Virus record (IMG/VR): IMGVR_UViG_3300042328_000818
Span: 1 to 46,938 of that record
Direction: 5' to 3' (one strand)
DNA: 46,938 nucleotides
Source of the DNA: a virus
Below the pieces are notes generated by a model. The model was not told where the DNA came from. It did not search any database and saw nothing but the letters and a program-made list of their open reading frames with translations. Shown here piece after piece: positions 21,801-28,890 of this stretch. Each line of letters opens with the position of its first letter. Position 1 is the first letter of the stretch. The translations under genes and the position numbers were made by a program.

Positions 21801-22547
21801 TCATATTAAATCTAATGAGTTAGTTTTCTTTTTCTTAATTGGTTGCTTTAAATAACAATTAGGATTTAATACTTTTTCAATAATTTCATAACCCTTATAT
21901 TTCATATTTGAAATAATATTCCATAATTTATATTTTCTAATGAAATTGTTATATTCATTCCATTGTAAATGTACAATTTCATTAGTAGGCGTTTTAATAA
22001 CTATCAATTTATATTTTTTAAGATTAGGATCTTTTAATTTAGTTTCCCTAACTTTCGCAGCGTTAGTTCCGATTCCTTTATATTCACCAGAAATTACTCG
22101 TGGATCATTAGGAGTTGTACACAAAGTTTCACCTAAGCAGTTAATAAAAGTCGTTTTGTTATCACCAAATCTTCCATTTTTACATCCTTTAACTTTATCT
22201 CCTTGACCAAACATTGGGTTATTTTCATTCGAAACATCTCGACCAAACATTCCATTTTTAGTTGCAAAAGATTCATTTATATATAAAGTAGATTTTACTA
22301 CATTCAAACATTTCTGTAATTTACTTTCTTTTTCTAGTATAATTTGTCTATCATTATAACTATATACAATTTTAGTTTTGAATTTCGAAGGATTATCTTT
22401 TAATTCTTGCTCCCAAATTTTTTTATATTTTTTAGATTTTACAGAACCTCTATAATTACGATTTATTATATTTTCTACGGAAGTAGAACCAATATAAAAA
22501 GGAGGCATTTTATTTCCAGAATATATTGTTAGATATACACAATACAT
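21801..22547 (-). CDS. Free-standing GIY-YIG homing endonuclease (Seg type)
   Basis: 248 residues from MYCVYLTIYSG; AGGAATAATAAC precedes this ATG, so I prefer it to the ATG at 22574 nine codons upstream. GIY-YIG core: VYLTIYSG and PFYIGSTS, followed by YRGSVKSKKYKK and an ILEKESKLQ helix with the catalytic-type Glu. NUMOD3-like DNA-binding repeats follow (KNGMFGRDVSNENNPMFGQG; KNGRFGDN). It is the only minus-strand gene in the window and lies between a terminator and rnh, as expected for an intergenic mobile gene. It probably cuts this locus in phages lacking it. Confidence 0.85.
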   Translation of the reverse strand: MYCVYLTIYSGNKMPPFYIGSTSVENIINRNYRGSVKSKKYKKIWEQELKDNPSKFKTKIVYSYNDRQIILEKESKLQKCLNVVKSTLYINESFATKNGMFGRDVSNENNPMFGQGDKVKGCKNGRFGDNKTTFINCLGETLCTTPNDPRVISGEYKGIGTNAAKVRETKLKDPNLKKYKLIVIKTPTNEIVHLQWNEYNNFIRKYKLWNIISNMKYKGYEIIEKVLNPNCYLKQPIKKKKTNSLDLI

Positions 22548-22595
22548 GTTATTATTCCTATATATGTTATACATTATTTTTATTTAAAGGATTTT

Positions 22596-23492
22596 ATGAT
22601 TTTAATTGATTGGTCTGGAATTGCTCTTGCAAATGTCCTTGCACAGCAGACATTACTTAAAGATGCTTCAGCAGAAAAAATTACGTCTATTTGTAGACAT
22701 ACTATTTTGAATACAATTTTGAGTTATAAACGTAAATATGGTAGAAAGTATGGCGAAATAATCATTGCTTGTGACGGTAGAAATTACTGGCGAAAGGAAG
22801 TTTTTCCTCCATATAAATATAAACGCAAAAAAGATAGAGAAGAATCTGGATTTGACTGGGATTCATTATTTAAAGCAGTGGAACAAATTAAGTCGGAACT
22901 TATCGAATTATTTCCATATAAAGTCATTCAGCTCAACGAAGCAGAAGCCGACGACATTTTCAGTATAATTTGCAAATATAGTCAAACGAATGATATTGAC
23001 GATAGTTTTTTTGATTCAGATCCTAAACCAATTTTGTTGATGACTTCGGATAATGATATGATTCAACTACAAAAATATCATAATGTTTCTCAGTATAGTC
23101 CTCTAAAAAAGAAAATGATTATCGCCAACAAGAAAGAAGTGCAAGCTAAACTTCTTGAGCATATCGTTAAAGGCGATTCGGGTGATGGCATACCCAATCT
23201 ACTTTCAAAAGATGATGTCTTTGTTACTGGAACTAGACAAACACCAATGTCAGCAAAACGTTTAGCGGAGTTCCATGAACTTGGTTTCGAAGCATGCCGG
23301 TCAGATGAAGAACGTAGAAACTGGCAACGTAATGAAACATTAGTTAATCTAGATAAAATCCCAGATTGGTTAGAAACTAATATCATTCATAGTTATGAAA
23401 CAACTAAACCAGTTAGAGACTTAAATAACATAATGAACTATCTTATTAAAAATCGTTGCAGTATGTTAATGAACGAATTGGAGAATTTCTAA
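22596..23492 (+). CDS. rnh: RNase H / 5'-3' exonuclease (T4 rnh type)
   Basis: 298 residues; T4 RNase H is 305. It removes RNA primers and adjacent DNA from Okazaki fragments before ligation. FEN-family acidic residues are visible: LIDWSG (Asp5), ACDGR (Asp60), EAEADD (115-120), TSDND (150-154) and GDSGDGIPN (193-201), the helix-hairpin-helix metal/DNA contact. AAAGGA lies before the ATG. It starts 49 bases from the divergent homing endonuclease. Confidence 0.9.
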   Translation: MILIDWSGIALANVLAQQTLLKDASAEKITSICRHTILNTILSYKRKYGRKYGEIIIACDGRNYWRKEVFPPYKYKRKKDREESGFDWDSLFKAVEQIKSELIELFPYKVIQLNEAEADDIFSIICKYSQTNDIDDSFFDSDPKPILLMTSDNDMIQLQKYHNVSQYSPLKKKMIIANKKEVQAKLLEHIVKGDSGDGIPNLLSKDDVFVTGTRQTPMSAKRLAEFHELGFEACRSDEERRNWQRNETLVNLDKIPDWLETNIIHSYETTKPVRDLNNIMNYLIKNRCSMLMNELENF

Positions 23493-23493
23493 A

Positions 23494-23676
23494 ATGTCTA
23501 ATTATGGACTACGACTAATGAATAAACCAACTGAAGATGAAATCAGAATCCTAGCTTACTTTAAATATATTCAAGGTAACGAAGACACTGATAAAAATTG
23601 GGTCGATGCAGAAAATGAATTAAATCATTTATTCTATAAGGTTCAACATCAAACAAGTTACGATTACAACATTTAA
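23494..23676 (+). CDS. Small protein resembling DUF2934, 60 aa
   Basis: TEDEIRILAYFKYIQGNEDT then NWVDAENELNHL has the pattern of the DUF2934 helical domain (IR.RAY..W...G......W..AE.EL). Function unknown. It starts one base after rnh ends and shares its transcript. Confidence 0.6.
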   Translation: MSNYGLRLMNKPTEDEIRILAYFKYIQGNEDTDKNWVDAENELNHLFYKVQHQTSYDYNI

Positions 23677-23705
23677 ATTATTATAACATTATTAAGGAAA
23701 TTGAA

Positions 23706-23993
23706 ATGGCAATTAAACCGTTATACGACAGAATTATTGTTAAACGCGACGAAAAAGAAGATACGACAGCTGGTGGTATTATCCTTTCACAAACTAACGA
23801 TAAACCAACACAAGGTACAGTTAAAGCAGTTGGTAATGGAACTATCTTAGCAGATGGAACAATTGTTCCATTGATCGTTAAAGTTGGCGATAGAGTTTTA
23901 TTTGGTAGAGGAGTTGGTATTGAAGCAAAAGTTGATGATGAAGTATTACTAATCATGAAAGAACATGAGTTATTAGGAATCTTGGAGAAGTAA
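23706..23993 (+). CDS. groES: GroES-type co-chaperonin
   Basis: 95 residues with the complete Cpn10 pattern: IKPLYDRIIVKRDE, a mobile loop (EDTTAGGIILSQ) that binds GroEL, VGDRVLFGRGVG, and a C-terminal EHELLGILEK. It caps GroEL during folding. T4 uses the unrelated-looking gp31 for its capsid protein, whereas this phage carries a conventional GroES, presumably for its own head protein. AAGGAAA precedes the ATG. Confidence 0.93.
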   Translation: MAIKPLYDRIIVKRDEKEDTTAGGIILSQTNDKPTQGTVKAVGNGTILADGTIVPLIVKVGDRVLFGRGVGIEAKVDDEVLLIMKEHELLGILEK

Positions 23994-23994
23994 T

Positions 23995-24543
23995 ATGACA
24001 TTAAAAATGATGTGTGAAATCTTAAACGATATCGATAAAGCTCCAGATGTAGTAAGAGAATTAAAAAGACATTTACCTAATCAATCATTAAAACAATTAC
24101 TGGGTTCTGCTTTTATCCCTAAAGGTAAATTTAAACTACCACCTGGAGCTCCACCTTATAGAATTTCTACTGCACCTAAAGATACAAACAGTACAAATTT
24201 ATTATATGAATCTAAGAAATTAGATAAATTCCGTGACCCTAATATGAAACAATCCAGACGAGAAGAATTATTCATTAAAACATTGGAAGAATTGTTCTCG
24301 GAAGAAGCCTCTATCTTAATCGCGGTTAAGGATCAAATCCTAGAATCTATTTTTCCTAACATTACTTTACAAAAAGTAATCGAAGCTGGTTATTTTGGAC
24401 AACCATGGTTTCCAGAAGATTGGGTAGATCCAATGATCGAATGGAAAAAGGAAAATCAAGTAAAAGAAGTAACACCAGTTATTTCTATTGAACAAGTAGA
24501 AGTGAAACAAGAAATTAAACCAAAACAAACAAGGAAAAAATAA
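23995..24543 (+). CDS. Conserved T4-like phage protein (DUF6433-like), 182 aa
   Basis: TLKMMCEILNDIDKAP, then LKQLLGSAFIPKGKFKLPPG, PPYR and a helical RREELFIKTLEELF resemble a hypothetical family I remember from T4-like marine phages as DUF6433. The C-terminus is Lys/Gln/Glu-rich. It ends in a run of six A at the stop codon; the next ORF lies in the -1 frame and has no standard start, so a frameshift fusion is possible. Function unknown. Confidence 0.7.
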   Translation: MTLKMMCEILNDIDKAPDVVRELKRHLPNQSLKQLLGSAFIPKGKFKLPPGAPPYRISTAPKDTNSTNLLYESKKLDKFRDPNMKQSRREELFIKTLEELFSEEASILIAVKDQILESIFPNITLQKVIEAGYFGQPWFPEDWVDPMIEWKKENQVKEVTPVISIEQVEVKQEIKPKQTRKK

Positions 24544-24770
24544 TTGCATTATCATACGAATACTTTAAACAATCTGTTTACACTACAACATTATCGGAAA
24601 GTGAAGAAATCTTAACGCTTGAAGAAGGTGCAGAAACTTCATTTTCAGATAACGATTTAGATTCTGCTATCAAACAAACAATCATTACATTCACTAAACA
24701 ATTAGACAATTTGAAATTAGCGAAAACATTGAATGATTACTTAACAGAAAAACTCAAACGAGCTAAATAA
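24543..24770 (+). CDS. Probable 75-aa protein with ATT start or produced by frameshift
   Basis: The frame reads ALSYEYFKQSVYTTTLSE, resembling the capsid-targeting-type starts MLNYEDFKQSVLEEAL at 25823 and MLTFKEF at other loci, but no ATG/GTG/TTG is present. The ATT at 24543 lies eight bases after AAGGA, and ATA at 24540 is the other choice. Alternatively, -1 slippage on the A-run would fuse it to the previous gene. The rest is helical (IKQTIITFTKQLDNLKLAKTL). Confidence 0.6.
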   Translation: MALSYEYFKQSVYTTTLSESEEILTLEEGAETSFSDNDLDSAIKQTIITFTKQLDNLKLAKTLNDYLTEKLKRAK

Positions 24771-24771
24771 T

Positions 24772-24954
24772 ATGACCGATATTTTTCATAAAATTGAACA
24801 CGAAGCTACACACATCGCTAAAGAAACTGGTAAAGCAATCGAAAATGCAGCAGAAGGCGCGGTAGCTAAAACCGTTGTAGATACTGTGATTAGCGCATTC
24901 GAAAGTGGCGAAGCCGAAGAAGTTTTAGAAGTTACAGCAGAAGCAATCGTATAA
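24772..24954 (+). CDS. Hypothetical Ala/Glu-rich protein, 60 aa
   Basis: Helical, amphipathic (HKIEHEATHIAKETGKAIEN; AVAKTVVDTVISAFESG). Not recognised. It starts one base after the previous stop and ends just before a strong terminator. Confidence 0.6.
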   Translation: MTDIFHKIEHEATHIAKETGKAIENAAEGAVAKTVVDTVISAFESGEAEEVLEVTAEAIV

Positions 24955-24965
24955 ATTATTAATTA

Positions 24966-25008
24966 AAAGAAACCCTAATAGAAATTAATCTGTTAGGGTT
25001 TCTTTTTG
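24966..25008 (+). terminator. Rho-independent terminator
   Basis: 13-bp stem AAAGAAACCCTAA/TTAGGGTTTCTTT, 14-base loop and T-run; ends the rnh-groES unit. Confidence 0.9.
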
Positions 25009-25039
25009 TGTTCTCGCTGTCTAAATCATTTTCGTTAAT

Positions 25040-25069
25040 GTTTATCTGGACAAATAAAACCAGATAAAC
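25040..25069. other. Perfect 10-bp intergenic hairpin
   Basis: GTTTATCTGG (25040-25049) pairs with CCAGATAAAC (25060-25069) around a 10-base A-rich loop. It sits between a terminator and the promoter at 25101, and has no T-tail. The interval 24955-25247 has no gene. Confidence 0.6.
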
Positions 25070-25100
25070 AACATAAAAATAAAACATTACTTTGTTAGAT

Positions 25101-25129
25101 TTTACTTTGTAGTGTTACAGTGGTATAAT
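25101..25129 (+). promoter_or_regulatory. Promoter TTTACT-17-TATAAT (repeat family of 6016)
   Basis: TTTACT 25101-25106, TATAAT 25124-25129, spacer 17. The surroundings from about 25084 to 25155 match 6004-6070, including AACCAAGTGGTGGC after the -10. Confidence 0.82.
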
Positions 25130-25247
25130 AACCAAGTGGTGGCGGAAGTAGGATAGAGCGGGTAATAAATTTATTCTGTTGTATTTCTATCGACTTCTTG
25201 ATAATATCTTTAAATATAAATATATAAAATAATTAAAGGTATTATAT

Positions 25248-25568
25248 ATGAAACCAACTAAAATTGAAAACTGGAAAGGTGATATCCTAGTTGCGTCTAA
25301 AGGGACGATGTCAACAGGTGTTAGTATTACTTCAATCAATAATATAATTTTCGCGAGTCCGTCTAAATCCCAAATATCTGTTTTACAATCTATTGGTAGA
25401 GCATTAAGATTACAAGAGGGTAAACAAATTGCACATTTATATGATATCGGGGATAAGTTATTTGATAAAGGTCAACCAAATACTACATTTAAACATTTGG
25501 AAGAGCGTATCAAGATTTATGCCAAAGAGCAATTTAAATTTAAGTTACATGTTATTCAGTTAAAATGA
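25248..25568 (+). CDS. UvsW-like helicase, C-terminal fragment
   Basis: 106 residues corresponding to the end of a T4 UvsW-type SF2 helicase. GDILVASKGTMSTGVSI is motif V-like, and LQSIGRALRLQEGK is motif VI with the arginine finger, followed by the usual C-terminal helix. Motifs I to IV, including Walker A, are absent and not present upstream. It has its own ATG behind a promoter and weak AAAGGTATT leader, so it may be translated, but cannot be an active helicase alone. Full-length UvsW unwinds recombination and replication intermediates. It is either a remnant of rearrangement or a separate regulatory domain. Confidence 0.75.
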   Translation: MKPTKIENWKGDILVASKGTMSTGVSITSINNIIFASPSKSQISVLQSIGRALRLQEGKQIAHLYDIGDKLFDKGQPNTTFKHLEERIKIYAKEQFKFKLHVIQLK

Positions 25569-25599
25569 TTGTACAGTTAGGGTTCAACTATAGTATAAT
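25569..25599 (+). promoter_or_regulatory. Promoter TTGTACA-like / TATAAT
   Basis: TTGTAC at 25569-25574 (or TGTACA one base on) and TATAAT at 25594-25599, spacer 18-19; upstream of the broken MLTFKEF gene. Confidence 0.6.
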
Positions 25600-25625
25600 T
25601 ATTCTAAAAGTAAACGGACTATAAA

Positions 25626-25775
25626 ATGTTAACATTCAAAGAATTTAAATAAGATGTATTAGAACAGATTTTAAATGAAATCTTATGAACATTGGATTGA
25701 ATTTAAAGGAACTAAAGATATTTGGGTAATATAGAAGACCATTTAAAAAAGCGTATGGCAATCACTGATAAATGA
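25626..25775 (+). pseudogene. Decayed gene with capsid-tag-like start
   Basis: MLTFKEFK, then a TAA stop, then DVLEQILNEIL in the same frame and another stop. Further fragments in other frames read HWIEFKGTKDIWV and IEDHLKKRMAITDK before 25775. The first part is nearly identical to the starts of the genes at 34866 and 43427. It keeps a promoter but has multiple stops, so it is a relic of a member of that family. Confidence 0.6.
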
Positions 25776-25822
25776 TTATAAATCAAAACTTTAAATAAAT
25801 AAAACACAACAGGAATAAAAAT

Positions 25823-26137
25823 ATGTTAAATTACGAAGACTTTAAACAATCTGTTTTAGAAGAAGCATTAGGGGGTTTAGATAGTGGTGAAACCATTATT
25901 AATGAAGCATTACAAGATCACGTTAAAGATAAATTTGATACTGTTTCTTGGAAAGTAAATAAAGTAGATGATGGATTCAAATGGGAAGTATATGGAGCTA
26001 AATATCAAAAACCAAGCGAAACATTAGAAGATGGAACTGAATCAACTAGAGCAAAAGCAACTGGTAAAGCGAAAAAAGTTGTAATGAAATATCGCAAGTC
26101 GGATAAAGAAGTTGCAGCTGAACGAGATGCTGGTTAA
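25823..26137 (+). CDS. Putative internal head protein, 104 aa
   Basis: Starts MLNYEDFKQSVLEEALGG, a pattern like the T4 internal-protein capsid-targeting sequence followed by an [LI]xE site for the head protease (here LEE then A). The body is a small beta domain (SWKVNKVDDGFKWEVYG) with a basic tail (KATGKAKKVVMKYRK). If the tag works, the cleaved 90-residue protein would be packaged with DNA and injected. No enzyme family recognised. AGGAATAAA precedes the ATG. Confidence 0.65.
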   Translation: MLNYEDFKQSVLEEALGGLDSGETIINEALQDHVKDKFDTVSWKVNKVDDGFKWEVYGAKYQKPSETLEDGTESTRAKATGKAKKVVMKYRKSDKEVAAERDAG

Positions 26138-26150
26138 ACTAGATTAAGTA

Positions 26151-26194
26151 AAGAAAAACCTCTATTGGATTAGTCCTTTAGAGGTTTCTTTTTG
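26151..26194 (+). terminator. Rho-independent terminator
   Basis: About 13-bp stem (AAGAAAAACCTCTA with TAGAGGTTTCTTTT, one mismatch), 14-base loop and T-rich tail. Confidence 0.85.
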
Positions 26195-26371
26195 TGTTCA
26201 ATATAGGGAACTAAGTGTTATAGTTGATCATGGATAAGCAGTTGTTCTCGTTGTTCTAACCAGTGGATACGCTGTAGAATTTCTAGAACCTAGATAAGTT
26301 ATAAGGTTTTTAAACAAATTTAGAACATTGTTCTCGTTTTGATAATCAGTATAGTTAATTTATAGTTGAGA

Positions 26372-26588
26372 ATATACTTATCCAATCGATAAAAGTATAT
26401 ACCATATAAACACGTCAGTGTTTATCATTTACTGCGTAAATGTTCTTTATGCTTTTGCTTTTATCCATTGCTACAATGTTTTACCCTTGTGGTTTTAGAG
26501 AAGCAACAGCGTTTTACACTGCGTGTAAAAATAACACTGCCGTGTTATGTAGTCCAAGGTTTTTATTTAGTTGTTCTAGAGAAACAAC
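26372..26588. repeat. Array of short perfect hairpins in a gene-free region
   Basis: Stems: ATATACTT/AAGTATAT (26372-26400); ATAAACAC-GTCA-GTGTTTAT (26406-26425), immediately followed by CATTTAC-TGC-GTAAATG (26426-26442); TTTTACAC-TGC-GTGTAAAA (26512-26530), immediately followed by ATAACAC-TGCC-GTGTTAT (26531-26548); GTTGTT/AACAAC (26570-26588). Stems differ in sequence yet keep pairing, and three loops are TGC or TGCC. The whole interval 26195-26930 has no supported gene; the 64-codon TTG-started frame at 26710 looks accidental. Confidence 0.75.
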
Positions 26589-26704
26589 AAGGAAAGCATG
26601 AGACTTACAGAGACTTACCCAGACGGATACCCGTTTAACCACGAGAGTATATAAGGTTTTTCTTGGATCTCGATTTTTACCAGTAGATTTATTTTCTAAA
26701 AAGT

Positions 26705-26733
26705 TTTACTTGTTTTCTATTCATTGGTATAAT
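26705..26733 (+). promoter_or_regulatory. Promoter TTTACT-17-TATAAT in gene-free region
   Basis: TTTACT 26705-26710 and TATAAT 26728-26733, spacer 17. No convincing ORF follows before the next promoter at 26934. Confidence 0.7.
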
Positions 26734-26737
26734 GCTC

Positions 26738-26870
26738 CTAGAGAAAAGCGTCTAAGAATCATTCTGAATGATCGATCAATGATCTCTAGTCTTGTACCAT
26801 ACTACACTTCGTTTCGTATGTTTGCCTACGTTATCACTACGGCAAATGTATATTATCTTTTCATTAATGC
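26738..26870 (+). ncRNA. Predicted structured noncoding RNA
   Basis: Downstream of the promoter at 26705, the predicted transcript can fold with CTAGAGA pairing TCTCTAG around an inner ATCATT-CTG-AATGAT hairpin, then a CATAC/GTATG hairpin and a TTTGCC/GGCAAA hairpin. No clear terminator is visible, so the 3' end is a guess. No ribosome binding site or start codon suggests a protein. Confidence 0.35.
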
Positions 26871-26933
26871 TTTTCTAGAAATGCTTTATTCATCATTACT
26901 CTGAATATTTCTTGGAACCAACCAAAATAAACC

Positions 26934-26962
26934 TGGACAACGCAACCATAACAACCTATAAT
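26934..26962 (+). promoter_or_regulatory. Early-type promoter with conserved leader
   Basis: TGGACA 26934-26939, TATAAT 26957-26962, spacer 17; AACTTAGAAAGAAACCTTA leader and AGGAGCGCGTTAAA ribosome binding site. Confidence 0.88.
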
Positions 26963-27004
26963 GATCATAACTTAGAAAGAAACCTTATTTAGGAGCGCGT
27001 TAAA

Positions 27005-27511
27005 ATGAACATTATCGATAAAGCGTTACAATTCGCAACAGAAAAACACGAAGGTCAAGTAAGAAAAGTATCTGGCGAAAAATATATCACACACCCAATT
27101 TTCGTTGCTGAACTTTGTCGTAAATATAAAACATCTAAGAACCTTGATTCACTTATCGTTTCTTGCTTATTACACGATGTTGTTGAAGATTGTGGAGTTA
27201 CCATCGATGAAATTAGATCTACTTTTGGTGATTTAACCGCTAACATAGTCGATGAATTAACAACCGACGTTGAACAAGTTAAAGTATTAGGTAAAACAAC
27301 ATATCTTGCAATTAAAATGGTTAATATGTCATCTTACGGATTAACATTAAAATTACTAGATAGATTAAGTAACGTAATGGATAATCCAACCGAGTCATAT
27401 AAGAAATCTACTATCGACATTATCCAATATGTTAAAAATGTTCGGGGTTTAAATAAAACACAAACTGCTATCGCATTGGATATTATACTAGAATGTATTT
27501 GGGGGAGTTAA
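27005..27511 (+). CDS. HD-domain (p)ppGpp hydrolase-like protein (MESH1/SpoT type)
   Basis: 168 residues. KHEGQVRKVSGEKYITHP and LLHDVVEDCGVTIDEI (HD motif) match the hydrolase domain of SpoT and small alarmone hydrolases; DRLSNVMD provides the later Asp-containing motif. No synthetase or regulatory domain is attached. It would cleave ppGpp or a related nucleotide, which could blunt a stringent response during infection. First gene behind a conserved early promoter, supporting a takeover role. Substrate untested. Confidence 0.82.
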   Translation: MNIIDKALQFATEKHEGQVRKVSGEKYITHPIFVAELCRKYKTSKNLDSLIVSCLLHDVVEDCGVTIDEIRSTFGDLTANIVDELTTDVEQVKVLGKTTYLAIKMVNMSSYGLTLKLLDRLSNVMDNPTESYKKSTIDIIQYVKNVRGLNKTQTAIALDIILECIWGS

Positions 27512-27512
27512 T

Positions 27513-27752
27513 ATGATAAGTTTCAAAAGTGTAACCGATATCGAGTTTTCTTATTATGGAACCGATTACTTAGATATCAGTAGAAATGTTGGTGATTACG
27601 ATTTAGATTTTCAAATTTGTTTACCTATAACGGAAATAGAAAATTTAATCGAAACATTACAAGAAATTTCTAAAGAGCATAAACAAGTGAAGGCAAATTT
27701 TATTAAACGTAAAATTAACGAACTACACACATTAGGAATAACCAATGACTAA
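27513..27752 (+). CDS. Hypothetical protein, 79 aa
   Basis: Acidic N-terminal half (GTDYLDISRNVGDYDLDFQ) and a basic helical C-terminus (HKQVKANFIKRKINEL). Not recognised. It starts one base after the HD gene and overlaps the next by eight bases. Confidence 0.6.
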   Translation: MISFKSVTDIEFSYYGTDYLDISRNVGDYDLDFQICLPITEIENLIETLQEISKEHKQVKANFIKRKINELHTLGITND

Positions 27753-27909
27753 AAAAGAATTATTAAAATTACTAGAAGATTTTAAAGATGAAACCGAACT
27801 TAAATGTTCTTGTTTTGATTCTGGAGCGAATCAACGATTAGTTTTAACATTCAACGATAAGGACGTTTTCATAGATAAAGGTAAGACATCTGTAGAAATT
27901 GTTTTATGA
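27745..27909 (+). CDS. Hypothetical small protein, 54 aa
   Basis: MTKKELLKLLEDFKDET, then a CSCFD stretch and a beta segment (RLVLTFNDKDVFI). Not recognised. Its ATG overlaps the preceding stop (ATGACTAA), which supports real translation. Confidence 0.55.
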   Translation: MTKKELLKLLEDFKDETELKCSCFDSGANQRLVLTFNDKDVFIDKGKTSVEIVL

Positions 27910-27947
27910 TATCATTATGAACTTAACCGTTATATTAAAAGGTTTAT

Positions 27948-28334
27948 ATGTCTAAAATCAATAATACTTTTTATCTTAATCCAAAACTAACATTATCATT
28001 AAACCACGATACATTAGATGATTGTTTAACATGGTTTGGTTGTCCAGAATCTATAGAATCGCTTGGATTAGAAATTAGTTGTGGTGATGGTTTATTCCTT
28101 CAAGATTTAGTAGATGACGCTTTTTCTAAATCTGGATATGACATCGATAATGATTATAGCTCACCCGAATGGGATCTAGTTTCAAAATATGAAGGTGAAT
28201 GTGATTTCAATTTAATCCGTAGGAAATCCGATAACGCTTTATTGACAGATGTCAAATTGTCGTTTATTTATGACGATGATATTGGTTATGAAACAAACGT
28301 TAAAATTACAGGTAAGAAATATGTTCCGATTTAA
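27948..28334 (+). CDS. Hypothetical acidic protein, 128 aa
   Basis: Rich in Asp/Glu, with CGDGLFLQDLVDDAFSKSG and EGECDFNLIRRKSDN. Not recognised; it could be an inhibitor-type or DNA-mimic protein by charge alone. It overlaps the next gene by 14 bases. Confidence 0.6.
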   Translation: MSKINNTFYLNPKLTLSLNHDTLDDCLTWFGCPESIESLGLEISCGDGLFLQDLVDDAFSKSGYDIDNDYSSPEWDLVSKYEGECDFNLIRRKSDNALLTDVKLSFIYDDDIGYETNVKITGKKYVPI

Positions 28335-28590
28335 AACATTGAGAAAATTACAATCGGTGAATAGAGGACGAGGACATTACAATTACAATGTACCTTATTC
28401 TAAATGGACAAGTAACTTACATTTACACCTAGTTATTATGTTCAATTCAACAGATTATGTCAACAACAATTATGATAAATTTAAACTCAAACGAACGGAC
28501 CGTATGCAAATTAATATCGAAATACACTTGACCAAGTTCCAATGCGATGAACATGAAAATTTATGTAAGTATTCCTATGCAAAGTTATAA
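28321..28590 (+). CDS. Hypothetical basic protein, 89 aa
   Basis: MFRFKTLRKLQSVNRGRGHYNYN start, chosen because the ATG lies at the end of the previous gene; the TTG at 28249 lies deep inside it. Basic, with a beta region (LHLHLVIMFNSTDYV; MQINIEIHLTKF). Not recognised. Confidence 0.55.
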   Translation: MFRFKTLRKLQSVNRGRGHYNYNVPYSKWTSNLHLHLVIMFNSTDYVNNNYDKFKLKRTDRMQINIEIHLTKFQCDEHENLCKYSYAKL

Positions 28591-28822
28591 TTTAATCCTG
28601 AAAGTGTTAATTAATAGAGTCAAATTACAAAAAGCAGAATCTAATTTTGTTTGTAGAAATTATAAACATACATTTGGTTCTAGGTTCTTCGATAAAATGT
28701 GTTCAATGGTTTATCATAAACGTAAAACTTTCTTTCACATCAAAAATTTACCAGCTATTTATTTTGATAAATCGAAAGATGCAAGGAAAGTCAGGTTAAT
28801 GTTAAAACTAGGAAGATATTGA
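28547..28822 (+). CDS. Hypothetical basic protein, 91 aa
   Basis: Start at MNMKIYVSIPM (or the second Met at 28553). Very basic (LINRVKLQKAESNFVCRNYKH; KDARKVRLMLKLG). It shares character and beta-rich opening with the preceding protein, with which it overlaps, so the two may be diverged duplicates. Not recognised. Confidence 0.55.
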   Translation: MNMKIYVSIPMQSYNLILKVLINRVKLQKAESNFVCRNYKHTFGSRFFDKMCSMVYHKRKTFFHIKNLPAIYFDKSKDARKVRLMLKLGRY

Positions 28823-28831
28823 AAATAAACC

Positions 28832-28860
28832 TTTACATTTAGTTAATGACCAACTATAAT
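28832..28860 (+). promoter_or_regulatory. Promoter TTTACA-17-TATAAT
   Basis: TTTACA 28832-28837, TATAAT 28855-28860, preceded by AAAATAAACC as in other cassettes; serves the membrane protein/dCMP deaminase/endolysin unit. Confidence 0.8.
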
Positions 28861-28890
28861 CATTACATATTAAGAAATTAGGACACTTAA

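Noticed and set aside
21940-22206. Plus-strand ORF within the homing endonuclease
   Set aside because: It is antisense to clear GIY-YIG and NUMOD3-like motifs and lacks a ribosome binding site; a shadow frame.
26710-26904. 64-codon TTG-started ORF in the gene-free region
   Set aside because: It has no ribosome binding site, its start lies between the -35 and -10 of a promoter, and the DNA is dominated by self-pairing segments; coding is unlikely.
26195-26930. tRNA cluster in the structured noncoding region
   Set aside because: I looked for acceptor stems, a TTCRANNC loop and CCA ends and found no complete cloverleaf; the hairpins are too short and symmetric.
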